The translations under genes and the position numbers were made by a program. 64,000 nucleotides of DNA. It comes from Tribonema minus (Eukaryota > Sar > Xanthophyceae > Tribonematales > Tribonemataceae). The stretch covers positions 930,001-994,000 of the forward strand of contig JAFCMP010000002.1 in NCBI GenBank assembly GCA_017506865.1. The letters are read 5' to 3'. Below, one piece after another: positions 21,549 through 31,423 of the stretch (positions are counted from its first letter, which is position 1; each line of letters begins with the position of its first letter). A model generated the notes under the pieces. That model searched no databases, was not told where the DNA came from, and saw only the letters and a list, made by a program, of their open reading frames with translations.

Positions 21549-23642
21549 GAGCTCCGCAGCCTCCTTGAGGTTGAGCTTGCACAGTGCAAGCTCGTCGGGG
21601 GGCAGCGCCTTGTAATAGTCGTTGACGCGCCTGACCATCGCGTTCCAGTCCTCATTAATAAAACGGTTCTCGTGGAACTTGCTGCGGATGGGCTGCGCCA
21701 TGCGCGCGTAGAACTGGGTACGCAGCAGGTTGGTGTCGATAGCGACGCCTACGGGGCCGGCGCGCTGTGCGGCGTGCAGCAGCGCGTCGCCGAACTCGCG
21801 CGGGGTGTGGTCCGGGTGCCAGAGGAGGTCCGTGACTTCCGTCATCGCGTCGGCACGGCTGGCGAGGTCGTTGAAGCGGCTGATCGCCCCCCACATCTCT
21901 TCGTACGTCATGTCACCGCATGCTTGTACGTGCTCGAGGCCGGTGACGGGGTCCTTGCGAGTTGTAATCAGCTCGTTTTGCTGGTCCGGGGTCAGGCACC
22001 GCCGGAGAGCAAAGGCCCAGTGTTCGCGGGGGACGGCGTTGTAGGCCGCTGCCTGCTCGAATAGGCGACGTGACGTGGCGACGGCGCCAACGCTGAAGAT
22101 GATAGGGATGGCTGTAGGCGTGAAGTACCGCTGCCAGCTGGGGTCGTCGCGGCTCGCGCGCGCAGCAGCAGCATAGGTCGGAGGCGCGGCGAGCGGGTCG
22201 ACGGGTGGCGCGTGCGCGGCGCCAAGGGCGCCGTCTGCGTCGGCGGCAGGCGCGGGGGCGTAGAAGTTGCCGCAGCCGCCGATGTAGCTGTTGGGCGCCG
22301 GCGCGAAGGGGTAGGCGCCCATGTTCGGGGGGTACTGCTGCTGAGCGCTGGGGTACGGCTGCTGAGCGCTGGGATACGGCTGCTGAGCGCTGGGGTATGG
22401 TTGCTGAGCCGGTTGCTGAGCGCTGGTGGGCGGTTGCTGGGCGCCGAAGAGCTCGTGGCGCGCGCGCTGGGCAGCGTTGGCTAAGAGCGCCGGCGCCGTC
22501 TCGGTGACGAAGCGGGCCAGGTCGTCCGGCCCAGCGCGGCGAGCTGCGATGGCGTAGTCCCTGTAACGGGCGAACCTCTGGGCGCGGTCGCCGTAGCGCC
22601 GCACATCCGCCATGAGCTCGTCACGGCGGCGACGCTCCGCGTCGATGCGAGTGTCCCACTCAGCTTCGGTAGCTGACTCCATGGCGAGCAGCACAGGCGT
22701 GAGCGGAGCCATGGGCCTAGGACGCCTGTTGCGCTCTTGCTGCATCGCCCAGGCCCTGGTGTCGCTGGCTTGCACACCGCGGTTGGCCTCGTCGCGGGCG
22801 GCGGAGGCTAGCGCCAGGTTGCCCTCGATCTCCGCATCGATGTCGCGCGCGGCGTGCTCGAGGTTCTCGCGGTGAAAGGTCGGGTTGACGGGGGCGACGG
22901 CAGGAACAGCGCTGGAGAAGCGAGGAAGGTTGAAAGGAGGAGCGGGGGCGCGGCTCATAGTGGTGTGCACGCTCTCCGCAGCATGGCGCACCACCGCGTT
23001 GTCAACGCCCGCTGGAAGGGCGTTACGCAGTTCCCTGACAATGTTATCCAGCTGCACAGGCCCGACGCTGGGCGTCGGCGCAGTTGCAGCAGACGTCACG
23101 ACCGGCAGGTTTCCCAGCGTCGCGGGGGTACTAGCGGCGGCAGCAGTCACGGCAGGCGGGGTGGTAGTCGCGGCGATCCCAGCACTCGGGGGGGGCGAGA
23201 CGACCGAGGCGATCGCGGCTGACGTACCGGCCTGTTCAGCTGGAGGCGCTGACACAGGCTGCGCAGGGGGGAGCTGCGCCTGGGTGCCCGCACTGCTGTT
23301 TCCACCTTCACCACTAGCTCCCGCGGCTCCAGTTTCCCCTTGGGCGGCTTCGCTGGCCACAGGCTGCCCGGCGTTACCAGCGAGGTTTGCAGCATCTCTC
23401 TGAAGCACGAGAACGGGACAGCAAATCGTCACAGTGTGCATTTTTTGGCGAGCGGGCAAACGCTCAAAACATGCACGTTGACGGCGTGCTGGAGCACTCA
23501 AGATTTTCGCTCTAGGCAGCGTGGTCTGCTCAAAGGTTATGCAGTTCTGCTCAAAGGTTATGTAGAAATCATCCCCCCTCCACTTAAGAAGTGCTGGAGG
23601 ATCCGCAGGGTCTGGTCTGGACAGCGTACAACAACTCCACAT
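21531..23642 (-). CDS. Retrotransposon Gag-like capsid ORF (703 codons)
   Basis: A long open frame has a Pro/Ala/Thr-rich first third, a coiled stretch with many Arg, Asp and Glu (about residues 240-370), a QQPYPSA tandem repeat, and a helical C-terminal region. The last part reads DMTYEEMWGAISRFNDLA, DLLWHPDHTPREFGDALL and FYARMAQPIRSKF, which is how Gag capsid C-terminal domains of LTR-type elements look. No zinc knuckle, protease or polymerase follows, so the unit would be non-autonomous or a relic. Several in-frame ATGs exist; the one at 23642 is simply the most upstream. The stop lies in the segment duplicated at 37-38 kb. The family call is from motif appearance only. Confidence 0.65.
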   Translation of the reverse strand: MWSCCTLSRPDPADPPALLKWRGDDFYITFEQNCITFEQTTLPRAKILSAPARRQRACFERLPARQKMHTVTICCPVLVLQRDAANLAGNAGQPVASEAAQGETGAAGASGEGGNSSAGTQAQLPPAQPVSAPPAEQAGTSAAIASVVSPPPSAGIAATTTPPAVTAAAASTPATLGNLPVVTSAATAPTPSVGPVQLDNIVRELRNALPAGVDNAVVRHAAESVHTTMSRAPAPPFNLPRFSSAVPAVAPVNPTFHRENLEHAARDIDAEIEGNLALASAARDEANRGVQASDTRAWAMQQERNRRPRPMAPLTPVLLAMESATEAEWDTRIDAERRRRDELMADVRRYGDRAQRFARYRDYAIAARRAGPDDLARFVTETAPALLANAAQRARHELFGAQQPPTSAQQPAQQPYPSAQQPYPSAQQPYPSAQQQYPPNMGAYPFAPAPNSYIGGCGNFYAPAPAADADGALGAAHAPPVDPLAAPPTYAAAARASRDDPSWQRYFTPTAIPIIFSVGAVATSRRLFEQAAAYNAVPREHWAFALRRCLTPDQQNELITTRKDPVTGLEHVQACGDMTYEEMWGAISRFNDLASRADAMTEVTDLLWHPDHTPREFGDALLHAAQRAGPVGVAIDTNLLRTQFYARMAQPIRSKFHENRFINEDWNAMVRRVNDYYKALPPDELALCKLNLKEAAELTKALL

Positions 23643-23648
23643 TGTTAA

Positions 23649-24463
23649 CTCAATGCCTTGGGGTGATCAGTCCCGCAGCAATCAAGTTGCACGCTGTGCG
23701 CAATTTTGTGCCAAGCATCAAGTGCACTTCAGTCAGTTTGTGCTCACACTGACTGATCGAGTACCGCTGTTTGCATAGTTGCGCGTCTATGCTCACGGCA
23801 TTCTACAAGCAGCTGCAGCAACTTAGTTTTATGCTCGGCGGCTGTTGTGTTTCGACGGAGCGCGAGGCTAGGTTTTCGTTGCTAACTATGTCGTCGTGTG
23901 CAGGGAGACACGACTTGCCATGACCATGACAACTGATGGATCCTGACGCATCAAGTTATACCTCAGCATCCCTATGGCTTCCTCCGTGCTGCCATCGCGA
24001 CAACGTATTCGCGGCCGCTTCACTTTGGAATGCCCTTCGTGTCTAGTTGCACGGTTGCGGAGAGACTAGTGACGAGTTCTAGCTTGTTCTGGTGCTAACG
24101 CTGTCGATAACAAGTTGGAGCTGAAACCATCTGATACAGCAAAACGGCCTGGCTTCCATGCTGCCAAAGGCAGATGGGCTGTAGTGCTGCTGGCAAGATC
24201 AGGGAGCAGCCAACTTGCTGGACAGACATTAGCAAAGCAAGGGAAATGGGACACACCTCTGCGGACATGGACGAGAAGCCACTGAAATGGCTCAGCTCCA
24301 GAAAGCTTGCTCTCTCCCAGCAGGATGTCTCTCTTGCCCAGGGCCAGAACCAAGTGAGCAAAAGAGCCTTGTCCTCTAGTGCTGGCCAGGACTTGAAGTT
24401 GTATATTATGTCCTGGACCGCATGGGCTGCGCGCACGATAAATCGGGCTTGCAATAACTAAAT
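23649..24463. other. No gene recognised; 3' flank of retrotransposon
   Basis: This sequence follows the stop of the RT ORF on the minus strand and may hold its 3' untranslated region. No poly-A or microsatellite tail marks an element end. Confidence 0.35.
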
Positions 24464-27400
24464 CTACGGAGGAGCCGGCGGTTCGGCGCTGGCCGGCGAG
24501 GGCCGCGGCACTTGCAACAGTGCGATGCGGCGGTAAGCGCTGACGTCGCCATCAGGGGCAATGACTGCGTTCCAGTTGTCGATCACGACACGTGTGAGCG
24601 CGCGCTGTAGCGCGAGGGAGGTGCGGCGGCGCCAGAAGGCAACGCGCTGCGCGAGATTGTAGCTGCCCTGCGAGCTCTGCTCGGCGAGTGCGTGTAGCAG
24701 CGCTTGGGTGTCGCGTGACATAGCGCCGAAGTGGTCAAAGGCTGCGGAAAATAGGGTGTGTGTAGTGGGGTCCAGGGCCCCTGAGACTACGTATGTGTCT
24801 ATCTTTTCCTGCGAAGCCGATTCAAGCACGCGCTGCACATCGCGCGCGCCCCCCTGAGCCTGACGGAGGCGGGAGGGGCATGAGCTGTCACGTATGGTGA
24901 CGTCTATGCAACAAGCTACTTCAAAGCCGCCGCGCAGTTTAGTGCACCGGCCTGCTGCTACCGCGTCGGCGCTCGGCTGCACTTTAGGGACTGGAAGGCA
25001 GACCTGGTTGCTGCCAAAGACGATGTCCATGAACTTGTTGAACCCGTGGCGCGCCGCGTAGCGGCGGAAGGGGGCAAGGGTGTCCCGGTCGAGACCGCGG
25101 AGGTGGGCCACCTGCTTGAGCAGCTGAAAGAGCGCGTCTGCGAGCAAGTTGTGTCGCGTGACGTTAAGCCCTTGTGTGCAGCGGCGCAGGTGGGCACCCG
25201 AGTCCACTGGTCTATGGCACTTGGGGCACCGCGCCGCAGCGGGGGCGGGGCGCTCCACGCCCAGGTGGCGCCGCAGCGTCTCGCGGAATTCCGGCGGGGA
25301 CATGGTCTCCGCTGGGTCAGTGCTCGGCAATTGCGCCAAGAAACCCATGGCCCCCTTAGAGGCGCCGCTGCGCCACGCCGCGACTGCTTCCAACGCATTT
25401 GCTGCTTCAAGCCGACGCAGCTGCGTGGCGGCGAGCGCTGCGTCTAGCACCCGTGATAGCGCCGCTTGACGCCGCGGCAGCACGGCGGCCGGCGGGGCCT
25501 GGGCAGAGCCTGGCTCGCGCGCCACCGCTGGCGCAGCAGCGCGGCGCGCGCCGGCGCGAGTCCGCATGCCCGGCCCCGCAGCTCCGCCTGCCCGTTGCAG
25601 CAGATCGCGCAGCGCCCGCCATGCGCCGTCGTCCTGGCGCCAGTCCTGGTACCAGACCGTGGGCAGGAGCAGTGCGAGGGCCGCTGCAGCCTCATCGCTG
25701 CCGCTGCGCAGCTGCTGCAGGCAGGTAGCTATCTGGGTGAAGGTGAAGCCATAGCGGGCATGCTCTAGGACGCGGCTGCGTGCCGCGACTGGAAATGCCG
25801 CCAGTGCCGGCCCCATGCACTCGAGGGAACGTGCAGCAAATGCGGCACATGCACGGGGCGCCGCGCCCAGCACGCCAAAGCCACCACTCCCCAGCCGCAG
25901 ATGCACGCGTACCTGCTGATGTGCTGGTAGCGTCACTGGGGCCTCGCCACCCCAGTCGGCGCCGCGTACCCATGCCACTGCCGCCGCCCACAGAGAGGGC
26001 GGCGCCGCCGCCGCCGAAACCGCCGGCGGGCCGCGGCAATCGTCACCCGCCGCCGGCGCGCGCTGGTGGGCCGGCGGCGTAAGACCCGCCGATGGCTCCT
26101 GCGCCAGCGCGGCCACGGCCGCTAGCGTGATGGCGTCGAAGCGCCGTAGCTCCTCGTGCGTGAGGGATGGCGCTGTATTGCGCGAGACATGCCCTGCGCG
26201 GGCGGGGACGGCAAGACGCAGAATGGAGAAGGCAGCCTGCACATCCTCCATCTGCACAAGCTCCGCAACCAGGCGGTCGGTGCCGGGGGCACGAAGGGTC
26301 GCCGCCACTTGCGCGCGCACGAAGCCCTCGGTGCCGACCGGCACCCCCATCAGCGTGATGCCGTCGTCACATACTGGTACGGGGACATTGGCGGCGGCAA
26401 AGACGGCGGCGGCGCGCTCGCGGGCGCCGCCTGAGGCCGGCACCACCGCCGCGCATTTCGTGACGTTGACCTGAATGTTGAGCTCGCTCAGCGCCTGTTG
26501 TATGAAGCAGAACGCGCGGCCAACGTGGTCGAGCACCGGCGCGTCACAGCTGGGCGTCATGATGGTGAGGTCATCGAGGTAGCCCGGAAGCGCCAGTTGC
26601 GGGAACTTGGCGCGGGCAGCCACCATGGTGCCGCGCAGTGCCAGCGCGAACAGCAGCGGCCCCAATGGGTCGCCCTGCTGCACGCCCTGTTGGGAGAGGA
26701 TGATGGCGGCGTCGGCGTGCCCATCTAGGCCAAATTGTAGCCAAGGGGCCCGGCCGGGGCCGTAGATGTGCTCGACGTAGCCGTACAGGCCAGGCAGATG
26801 CTCGGCCACCGCGGTGAGGACTGCCGAGCGCGACAGCGCGTTGAAGGCATTACTGCCGTCAATGGCAAGGAGCACGCCGCCGCACTCATGCGTGAGCTGC
26901 GCCATGAGCGCCACTCTCTCTGCGCCCCCCCGCGCGCCGACCCCAAACTGGCCAATTGGTTCCAGCAGCGCGGAGACGCGGTCCCGGGTGTCCGTGCAGA
27001 AGGTGCGGGCGAACAGGCGGCGGATGGTGTCGCCGCACGCGATGGGGCGCGCCTTCTCGCCCACAGCGCTGAGGCGCGCGGCCGCGTGAAGGCGCCAAAA
27101 GGGGGCGGGCAGCGCGGCGGGGGTGGAGTACACCGCGGTACCCAGCCACGCCAGCAGCTCAAGGAGCCAGTCAACCGTGCGCCCCGACGTGTGCGCCGTG
27201 TGCCGGACGCACTGCTGGAGGTGGGAGTTGCGCAGCCCAGAGGGACCGGCGGCCGAGCCAGGGTTGGCGGCGAGGATGGCCTCGCGTAGCCCGTCCGCCG
27301 TGAATGAAGCGCAGTTGAGTGGTGCCGGCGCCGCCAGCGCCGCCGCCGCCACCAAGCTGCGCGCCCGCGATGCCGCGGCATCCAGCTTCGCAGACGCATC

Positions 27401-28630
27401 GCCAGCTGGGTGTTTAGCCTGCAGTTTATGCAAGGTAGCAGAGTCGCGGGGGGCAGATGTGTCAGCACCCTCCGCCAGCAGCCGCGCGGCGCGCCCGACG
27501 CCGCCCGGCTGCCGCGCCGTCGCCGCCGCGCGTTCCCGCACTGCCGCCGCCGCCTCCGTCATAGACCTAGCGCGGCGCGTGCACGCACGGGCGGCGCCGC
27601 GGCGGCAGAAGGCCAGCGCTGTGCGCGTGAGCAGGTCCAGGTCGCCTGCCACGAAGGCCGCAAAACGGTGCGCCCGCGGCAGGGAGCCGTCGGGTACAAG
27701 CAGCAGGCACGGCAGCAGATGCAGCAGCTTGCACCATGCACCGGCTGTGGCGGACGCCTGTGCCGCTGCCTCAACCCCGTGTGCCTGCGCTACCGCCGTC
27801 TGCGCTTCCCGGAGGCCCGCCAGCGTGGCCGTCAAGGCGGCTGTGAAGTCCGAGCGGTGCTCCAGGCGAATGCGGCGGCCGACCACCAGTTGCTGCTGCA
27901 GAACATAGTCAAAGGAGAGGTCGTCAAGCGCTGCGCGCGCGGGCGAGAGCGGCGCCAGCGTCCAGAGCGGAAGCGCGCTGCGCCATGTTGGCCCTGCCGC
28001 AGCCACAGCGGCAGCTGCGCGGGCGCCGGGGCCGCGCGCGCCGCCGCTGGCTGTAGAGAGGGGGAGGATGGGGGGCAGAGGCGCGACGCGGGGCCCGTGT
28101 GGCCGCTGCGTTGCGGCCGCCCCCCGGGACTTGTACAGGTGGTCGCGCTGGTGCAATTTCGTGCGCACGCACCCTGGCTCGCCGCACGAGGCGCATGCGC
28201 AGAGTAGCAGCTCGGGTTCCACGGCGTAGTAGGTGCCCGCGCCGGCTCGGTGGAGAGTCAAACACTCATCGTCGACCGCCTGCATACGCGCGAGAAAGTC
28301 GGCAGGCACATTCGGATGCTCGCGGCGCTGGTGATCCGCCAGCGTCGTGGCGATGCGGCGCGCCAGCGCCAGCGACGCCGACGTCTGCGCCGTGAGCGTG
28401 TTCGCCTCCCCGTTCCGGCGGAGGCGCGGTTTGGGCACTGGCACCCGAAAGAGGCAGCCAGTGTCATATAAAGGGCAGCGCGGATAGATGGCAGCTGTTG
28501 CAGGCTGAGCGGGCGCCTGCACTGCCTCAGGCTGCGCAGGGTCTATGCCCGCCGCGGCAGCCGCTGCTGCAGCAGCAGCTGCCGCAATGGCCGCCGGTGC
28601 GGCTCCCCCTGAAGTAGAGTCAGACATCAT
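24464..28630 (-). CDS. ORF2: zinc finger, reverse transcriptase, zinc finger, RLE nuclease
   Basis: 1388 residues. The N-terminus is poly-Ala, followed by a possible Cys2His2 finger (CPLYDTGCLF near residue 52; HQRREH near 101) and CACASCGEPGC. R2-type elements use such fingers for target binding. RT motifs: LLAIDGSNAFNALSR (near 593), QQGVQQGDPLGPLLFA (near 652) and the catalytic box GYLDDLTIM (near 683), then GVPVGT. The C-terminal finger is CPKCHRPVDSGAHLRRC with TRHN (near 1140). The restriction-like endonuclease has VQPSADAV (near 1220) and CCIDVTIRD (near 1242), matching the PD...D-V-T-I pattern. The RNA would be copied at a nicked target by target-primed reverse transcription. The start at 28630 is the first of two adjacent ATGs. 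Confidence 0.9.
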   Translation of the reverse strand: MMSDSTSGGAAPAAIAAAAAAAAAAAAGIDPAQPEAVQAPAQPATAAIYPRCPLYDTGCLFRVPVPKPRLRRNGEANTLTAQTSASLALARRIATTLADHQRREHPNVPADFLARMQAVDDECLTLHRAGAGTYYAVEPELLLCACASCGEPGCVRTKLHQRDHLYKSRGAAATQRPHGPRVAPLPPILPLSTASGGARGPGARAAAAVAAAGPTWRSALPLWTLAPLSPARAALDDLSFDYVLQQQLVVGRRIRLEHRSDFTAALTATLAGLREAQTAVAQAHGVEAAAQASATAGAWCKLLHLLPCLLLVPDGSLPRAHRFAAFVAGDLDLLTRTALAFCRRGAARACTRRARSMTEAAAAVRERAAATARQPGGVGRAARLLAEGADTSAPRDSATLHKLQAKHPAGDASAKLDAAASRARSLVAAAALAAPAPLNCASFTADGLREAILAANPGSAAGPSGLRNSHLQQCVRHTAHTSGRTVDWLLELLAWLGTAVYSTPAALPAPFWRLHAAARLSAVGEKARPIACGDTIRRLFARTFCTDTRDRVSALLEPIGQFGVGARGGAERVALMAQLTHECGGVLLAIDGSNAFNALSRSAVLTAVAEHLPGLYGYVEHIYGPGRAPWLQFGLDGHADAAIILSQQGVQQGDPLGPLLFALALRGTMVAARAKFPQLALPGYLDDLTIMTPSCDAPVLDHVGRAFCFIQQALSELNIQVNVTKCAAVVPASGGARERAAAVFAAANVPVPVCDDGITLMGVPVGTEGFVRAQVAATLRAPGTDRLVAELVQMEDVQAAFSILRLAVPARAGHVSRNTAPSLTHEELRRFDAITLAAVAALAQEPSAGLTPPAHQRAPAAGDDCRGPPAVSAAAAPPSLWAAAVAWVRGADWGGEAPVTLPAHQQVRVHLRLGSGGFGVLGAAPRACAAFAARSLECMGPALAAFPVAARSRVLEHARYGFTFTQIATCLQQLRSGSDEAAAALALLLPTVWYQDWRQDDGAWRALRDLLQRAGGAAGPGMRTRAGARRAAAPAVAREPGSAQAPPAAVLPRRQAALSRVLDAALAATQLRRLEAANALEAVAAWRSGASKGAMGFLAQLPSTDPAETMSPPEFRETLRRHLGVERPAPAAARCPKCHRPVDSGAHLRRCTQGLNVTRHNLLADALFQLLKQVAHLRGLDRDTLAPFRRYAARHGFNKFMDIVFGSNQVCLPVPKVQPSADAVAAGRCTKLRGGFEVACCIDVTIRDSSCPSRLRQAQGGARDVQRVLESASQEKIDTYVVSGALDPTTHTLFSAAFDHFGAMSRDTQALLHALAEQSSQGSYNLAQRVAFWRRRTSLALQRALTRVVIDNWNAVIAPDGDVSAYRRIALLQVPRPSPASAEPPAPP

Positions 28631-28663
28631 TACGGTGGATGAGGGGAGCGCCGCACCGGCGGC

Positions 28664-31423
28664 TTACAGGCCCGAGGCGCCGCCGCCTCCCTCCGATGCC
28701 GGCGGCTGGGCCGTCGAGGTGGAGAGGAAGCGGTCGGCGGCGGACTGACCTTGGGGCAGCCCGCGCGCGGGGCGTGCAGCGGGGGGTTCCGCCGCCGAGC
28801 CCGGCGTGCGCTCAGCAGCCGTGCGCTTGCGGCTGGCGCGGGGTGTGCCACTGTCGGACATAAGCGCGCTGCTGTCACTGGCAGGCATGGGGGGCTGCCT
28901 ACTGCGCGAGGGGGAGGCGCTGCAGTCGCTGCCGTGCCGAGCCGCTGGCGACGATGCGCGCCGACACCGCGAGCGCCCGCGTGAGCAAGAGCGCGGCGGC
29001 TGCCGCGGCGCCGCCGCTGCCTCCAGTGCCACCGCGGGGTCCGCTGCCGCGCTTGCGGCCGCTGCCGCTGCCGCGCTGGCAGCGCCTACAGCAGGCGGCG
29101 GCGCGCCCGCCGCCGCCGCGCCTGCCGCCGCCGCGCCCGCCGCCGTTGCCCCGTCCGCCGCCACCGCCGCCGCAGCGCCAGCCGCTGCAGAGCTAGCCTC
29201 AAGGTCTCCCGCCACGGGCGTGGTGGCCACCGCGCCGGCGGCGTCCGCCGCCGGCACCGCCACGCTCGCAGCGCGCGCCGCTTCCGCTGTCAGCTGCGCC
29301 TCGAGTCGAGCGGTCGCCGCAGCGTTGCGCACCTGCTCTCCTTCGCGCAGGCTCCGTTGCTGCGCCGCCAGCCGCTCCGCACGAACTTGCTCTGCCAGAG
29401 ACCGGTCGCGATCGGCCTCAGCAGCCCGCTTTCCCGCCTCGGAGGCTGCCAGCAGCTTTGTCAGTGCCTTGACCTGCTGCTGCAGCCCCTTCCGCGCGGT
29501 CCTCCCCTCCAGGATGCCCCCCTGCAGCTGCTGAATGCGCTGCTCCTGGCCCAGCTGCGCAGGGTCCGCGTCGGCCGCCGGCGGCGGCGGCGAGGCGCCC
29601 GGCGACGCGCTCGCCAGCGCGGGCGTCGAGGCGGCGGCAGCGTCCGTCGCGGCGGCGCCGGTCGCCGCCGGCGCTGGGGGGTGCGAGGCGGCGGCGCCGG
29701 TGGGCGCACGCTGCGTCGCGGCGGCTGCCGCCGCGGCGGCTGCAGCCGTGGCTACCGCAGGGGCACCGGCGGCTGTGCCAGTGGCGGCGGCTGGCGTGGT
29801 GCAGGCCGCGGGGAGCGTGGTGTGCGCGCAGCGCGTTGCCCGGCACTGCTGACCCGGGCGCGTGAAGTGCCGTCGCAAGCAGGACGGGCACGCTGTCAGA
29901 TTGTCAGGGCCCAGCAGCCGCAGCGCTACTTCCGTGCCGTCCACCGCGCATAGGACCGAGTGCGCGAGTCGCCGCGCAACGCCGCGGACCACTGTTAGCT
30001 CCCAAACACCCGCGGCGCCTGGCGATGCCGCCGACGCCGGCGCCGCGGATGAGGCCGCACCGTTAATGCCTACGCCGCAGGTCTTCAGAGCGCTGGCCAG
30101 CAGCAGAAAGGCGGCGGAAGTGCCGCCGCCGCCCGCCCGCAAGCGCACCGGCGCGATGGGCATGCCAGGAGCTGCGAGTGCGGGCGCAAGCAGCATTGCA
30201 AGCTGCGCTGCAGACCACGCCGCCGGCGCGCCGCGCACGGTGACCGTGACCGGGGCGCTCATGTCACCAGCGCGGGTGATGCGCAGGCGGAAGCCGCTGA
30301 AGCTGAAGTCAGCGGAGTCGCCGACCGTTCCGAGCGCCGCGTCAACGAGCGCGGCCGGCGCCCGCAAGCATAGCGTGCGGAAGTCATCGCGAGGCGACAG
30401 AGGCCCCAGCGTCTCTGCACCCTTGAATAGGGACGCAAGTGTGGCAGCGTCTCCAGCGCCGGCCCTCGCCGCGTCGTGCATGTGCGTGAGCGCCGCCGCT
30501 AGCAGCTGCTGGCGCCCCCGCGTGAGTCGGGCGCGGCGCTGTGCAGCCGCCGCAGGGGTGCTGCGCTCGCGCTCGTGAGGCTGACGGGCCGGCGCGAGCT
30601 CTGCTAACAGTGCGCGGACGCTGGCCGGCAAGGCAGCCAAGTGCTCCTGGGTGTAGCAGGTGACTGGATCCACCGTAAACGAGACTAGGTCTGTGCCGGC
30701 TGCCGCCGCCGGCGGCACAAATGGCTGTCCCTCCGCTGTCGGACGGCCCTGCACGCGCGCCGCCATCGCCATGAGGCGGCCCGCAGCGGCTCCACCCTGG
30801 CGCCCCACCGCCGCGACAGCGGGGGGCACGAAGAAGTACTGCTCCTGTTCCGCGGCGTGGAACATCTCGCTCGCCTGTTGGTATAGCTGCCCTGGAGTGA
30901 GGGCGGATGGGGCTGGGGTTGGCGTGTAGCTGCCTCGGGGAGTGAAGTAGGCTCCATCGTGGCCGTGCAGCAGCCGTGCCTCCTCCCGAAGCAGGTTGCT
31001 CTTCGCTGTAAGCGACGGGGGTGTTGTCGCAGTTTTGGCGGCTTTGGCCGCCCACGAGGCAGCAGCAGCAGGAGGGGTGGCCGCGCGACCATTTGGGCCA
31101 GCTGGCGTGTCGCCAGTCGCCGCTGGCAGCACCACCTCCATCGCTTCGGATGGCATGAAACGACTTGAAGTTGAAATGGGGCGGGCCCTGCCCCGCCCCT
31201 GGGACACGGTGGCGGCTGCCCCTCGTGGAGGGTGCCGAGCGTTGGCTGAACAGCAGGCACACAGGGTGGGAGTCACCAACGTGGCGCCAGCAAAATCCAC
31301 CCAGAAACGTTGAAGTTGAAGAACAGTCCCAGGAATGGCCCGGTTCAAGAGCGACTCCCCTGGTGCTCTGTACTGAACTAGCACGGAAAACAGAGAGCTT
31401 GTATCACAATCACTGAAAAGCAT
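28664..31423 (-). CDS. ORF1: nucleic-acid-binding, coiled-coil protein of the retrotransposon
   Basis: Up to 919 codons from the ATG at 31423; MPSEAMEVV at 31156 is a likelier start because the preceding region is not Ala-rich and lies beside TTGAAGTTGAA motifs. The middle has a Cys-rich finger, CPSCLRRHFTRPGQQC with a following CRATRC. A long coil (about 100 residues from QEQRIQQLQGG to AEAARAASV) follows, then an Ala-rich tail with Arg/Ser clusters. This layout fits an ORF1/Gag-like chaperone that would coat the element RNA. It has no homology to the Gag-like ORF at 21.5 kb that I can see. Confidence 0.78.
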   Translation of the reverse strand: MLFSDCDTSSLFSVLVQYRAPGESLLNRAIPGTVLQLQRFWVDFAGATLVTPTLCACCSANARHPPRGAAATVSQGRGRARPISTSSRFMPSEAMEVVLPAATGDTPAGPNGRAATPPAAAASWAAKAAKTATTPPSLTAKSNLLREEARLLHGHDGAYFTPRGSYTPTPAPSALTPGQLYQQASEMFHAAEQEQYFFVPPAVAAVGRQGGAAAGRLMAMAARVQGRPTAEGQPFVPPAAAAGTDLVSFTVDPVTCYTQEHLAALPASVRALLAELAPARQPHERERSTPAAAAQRRARLTRGRQQLLAAALTHMHDAARAGAGDAATLASLFKGAETLGPLSPRDDFRTLCLRAPAALVDAALGTVGDSADFSFSGFRLRITRAGDMSAPVTVTVRGAPAAWSAAQLAMLLAPALAAPGMPIAPVRLRAGGGGTSAAFLLLASALKTCGVGINGAASSAAPASAASPGAAGVWELTVVRGVARRLAHSVLCAVDGTEVALRLLGPDNLTACPSCLRRHFTRPGQQCRATRCAHTTLPAACTTPAAATGTAAGAPAVATAAAAAAAAAATQRAPTGAAASHPPAPAATGAAATDAAAASTPALASASPGASPPPPAADADPAQLGQEQRIQQLQGGILEGRTARKGLQQQVKALTKLLAASEAGKRAAEADRDRSLAEQVRAERLAAQQRSLREGEQVRNAAATARLEAQLTAEAARAASVAVPAADAAGAVATTPVAGDLEASSAAAGAAAAVAADGATAAGAAAAGAAAAGAPPPAVGAASAAAAAAASAAADPAVALEAAAAPRQPPRSCSRGRSRCRRASSPAARHGSDCSASPSRSRQPPMPASDSSALMSDSGTPRASRKRTAAERTPGSAAEPPAARPARGLPQGQSAADRFLSTSTAQPPASEGGGGASGL

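Larger units (their letters stand above)
24464..31423 (-). mobile_element. Two-ORF non-LTR retrotransposon, apparently intact
   Basis: ORF1 (31423-28664) and ORF2 (28630-24464) are uninterrupted and separated by 33 bases, which would suit translation reinitiation. ORF2 carries RT and a C-terminal restriction-like endonuclease and has no N-terminal AP-type endonuclease, so this is the early-branching RLE class of non-LTR element (R2/NeSL/CRE-like order). Neither end could be fixed. GTTGAAGTTGAAG at about 31312 and GACTTGAAGTTGAAATG at about 31171 lie near the 5' side. The intact ORFs suggest recent activity. Confidence 0.88.

Noticed and set aside
24958-28471. Many long ORFs on the plus strand and in other frames opposite the retrotransposon ORFs
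   Set aside because: They are shadows caused by high GC and Ala/Arg-rich coding; none has recognisable motifs.
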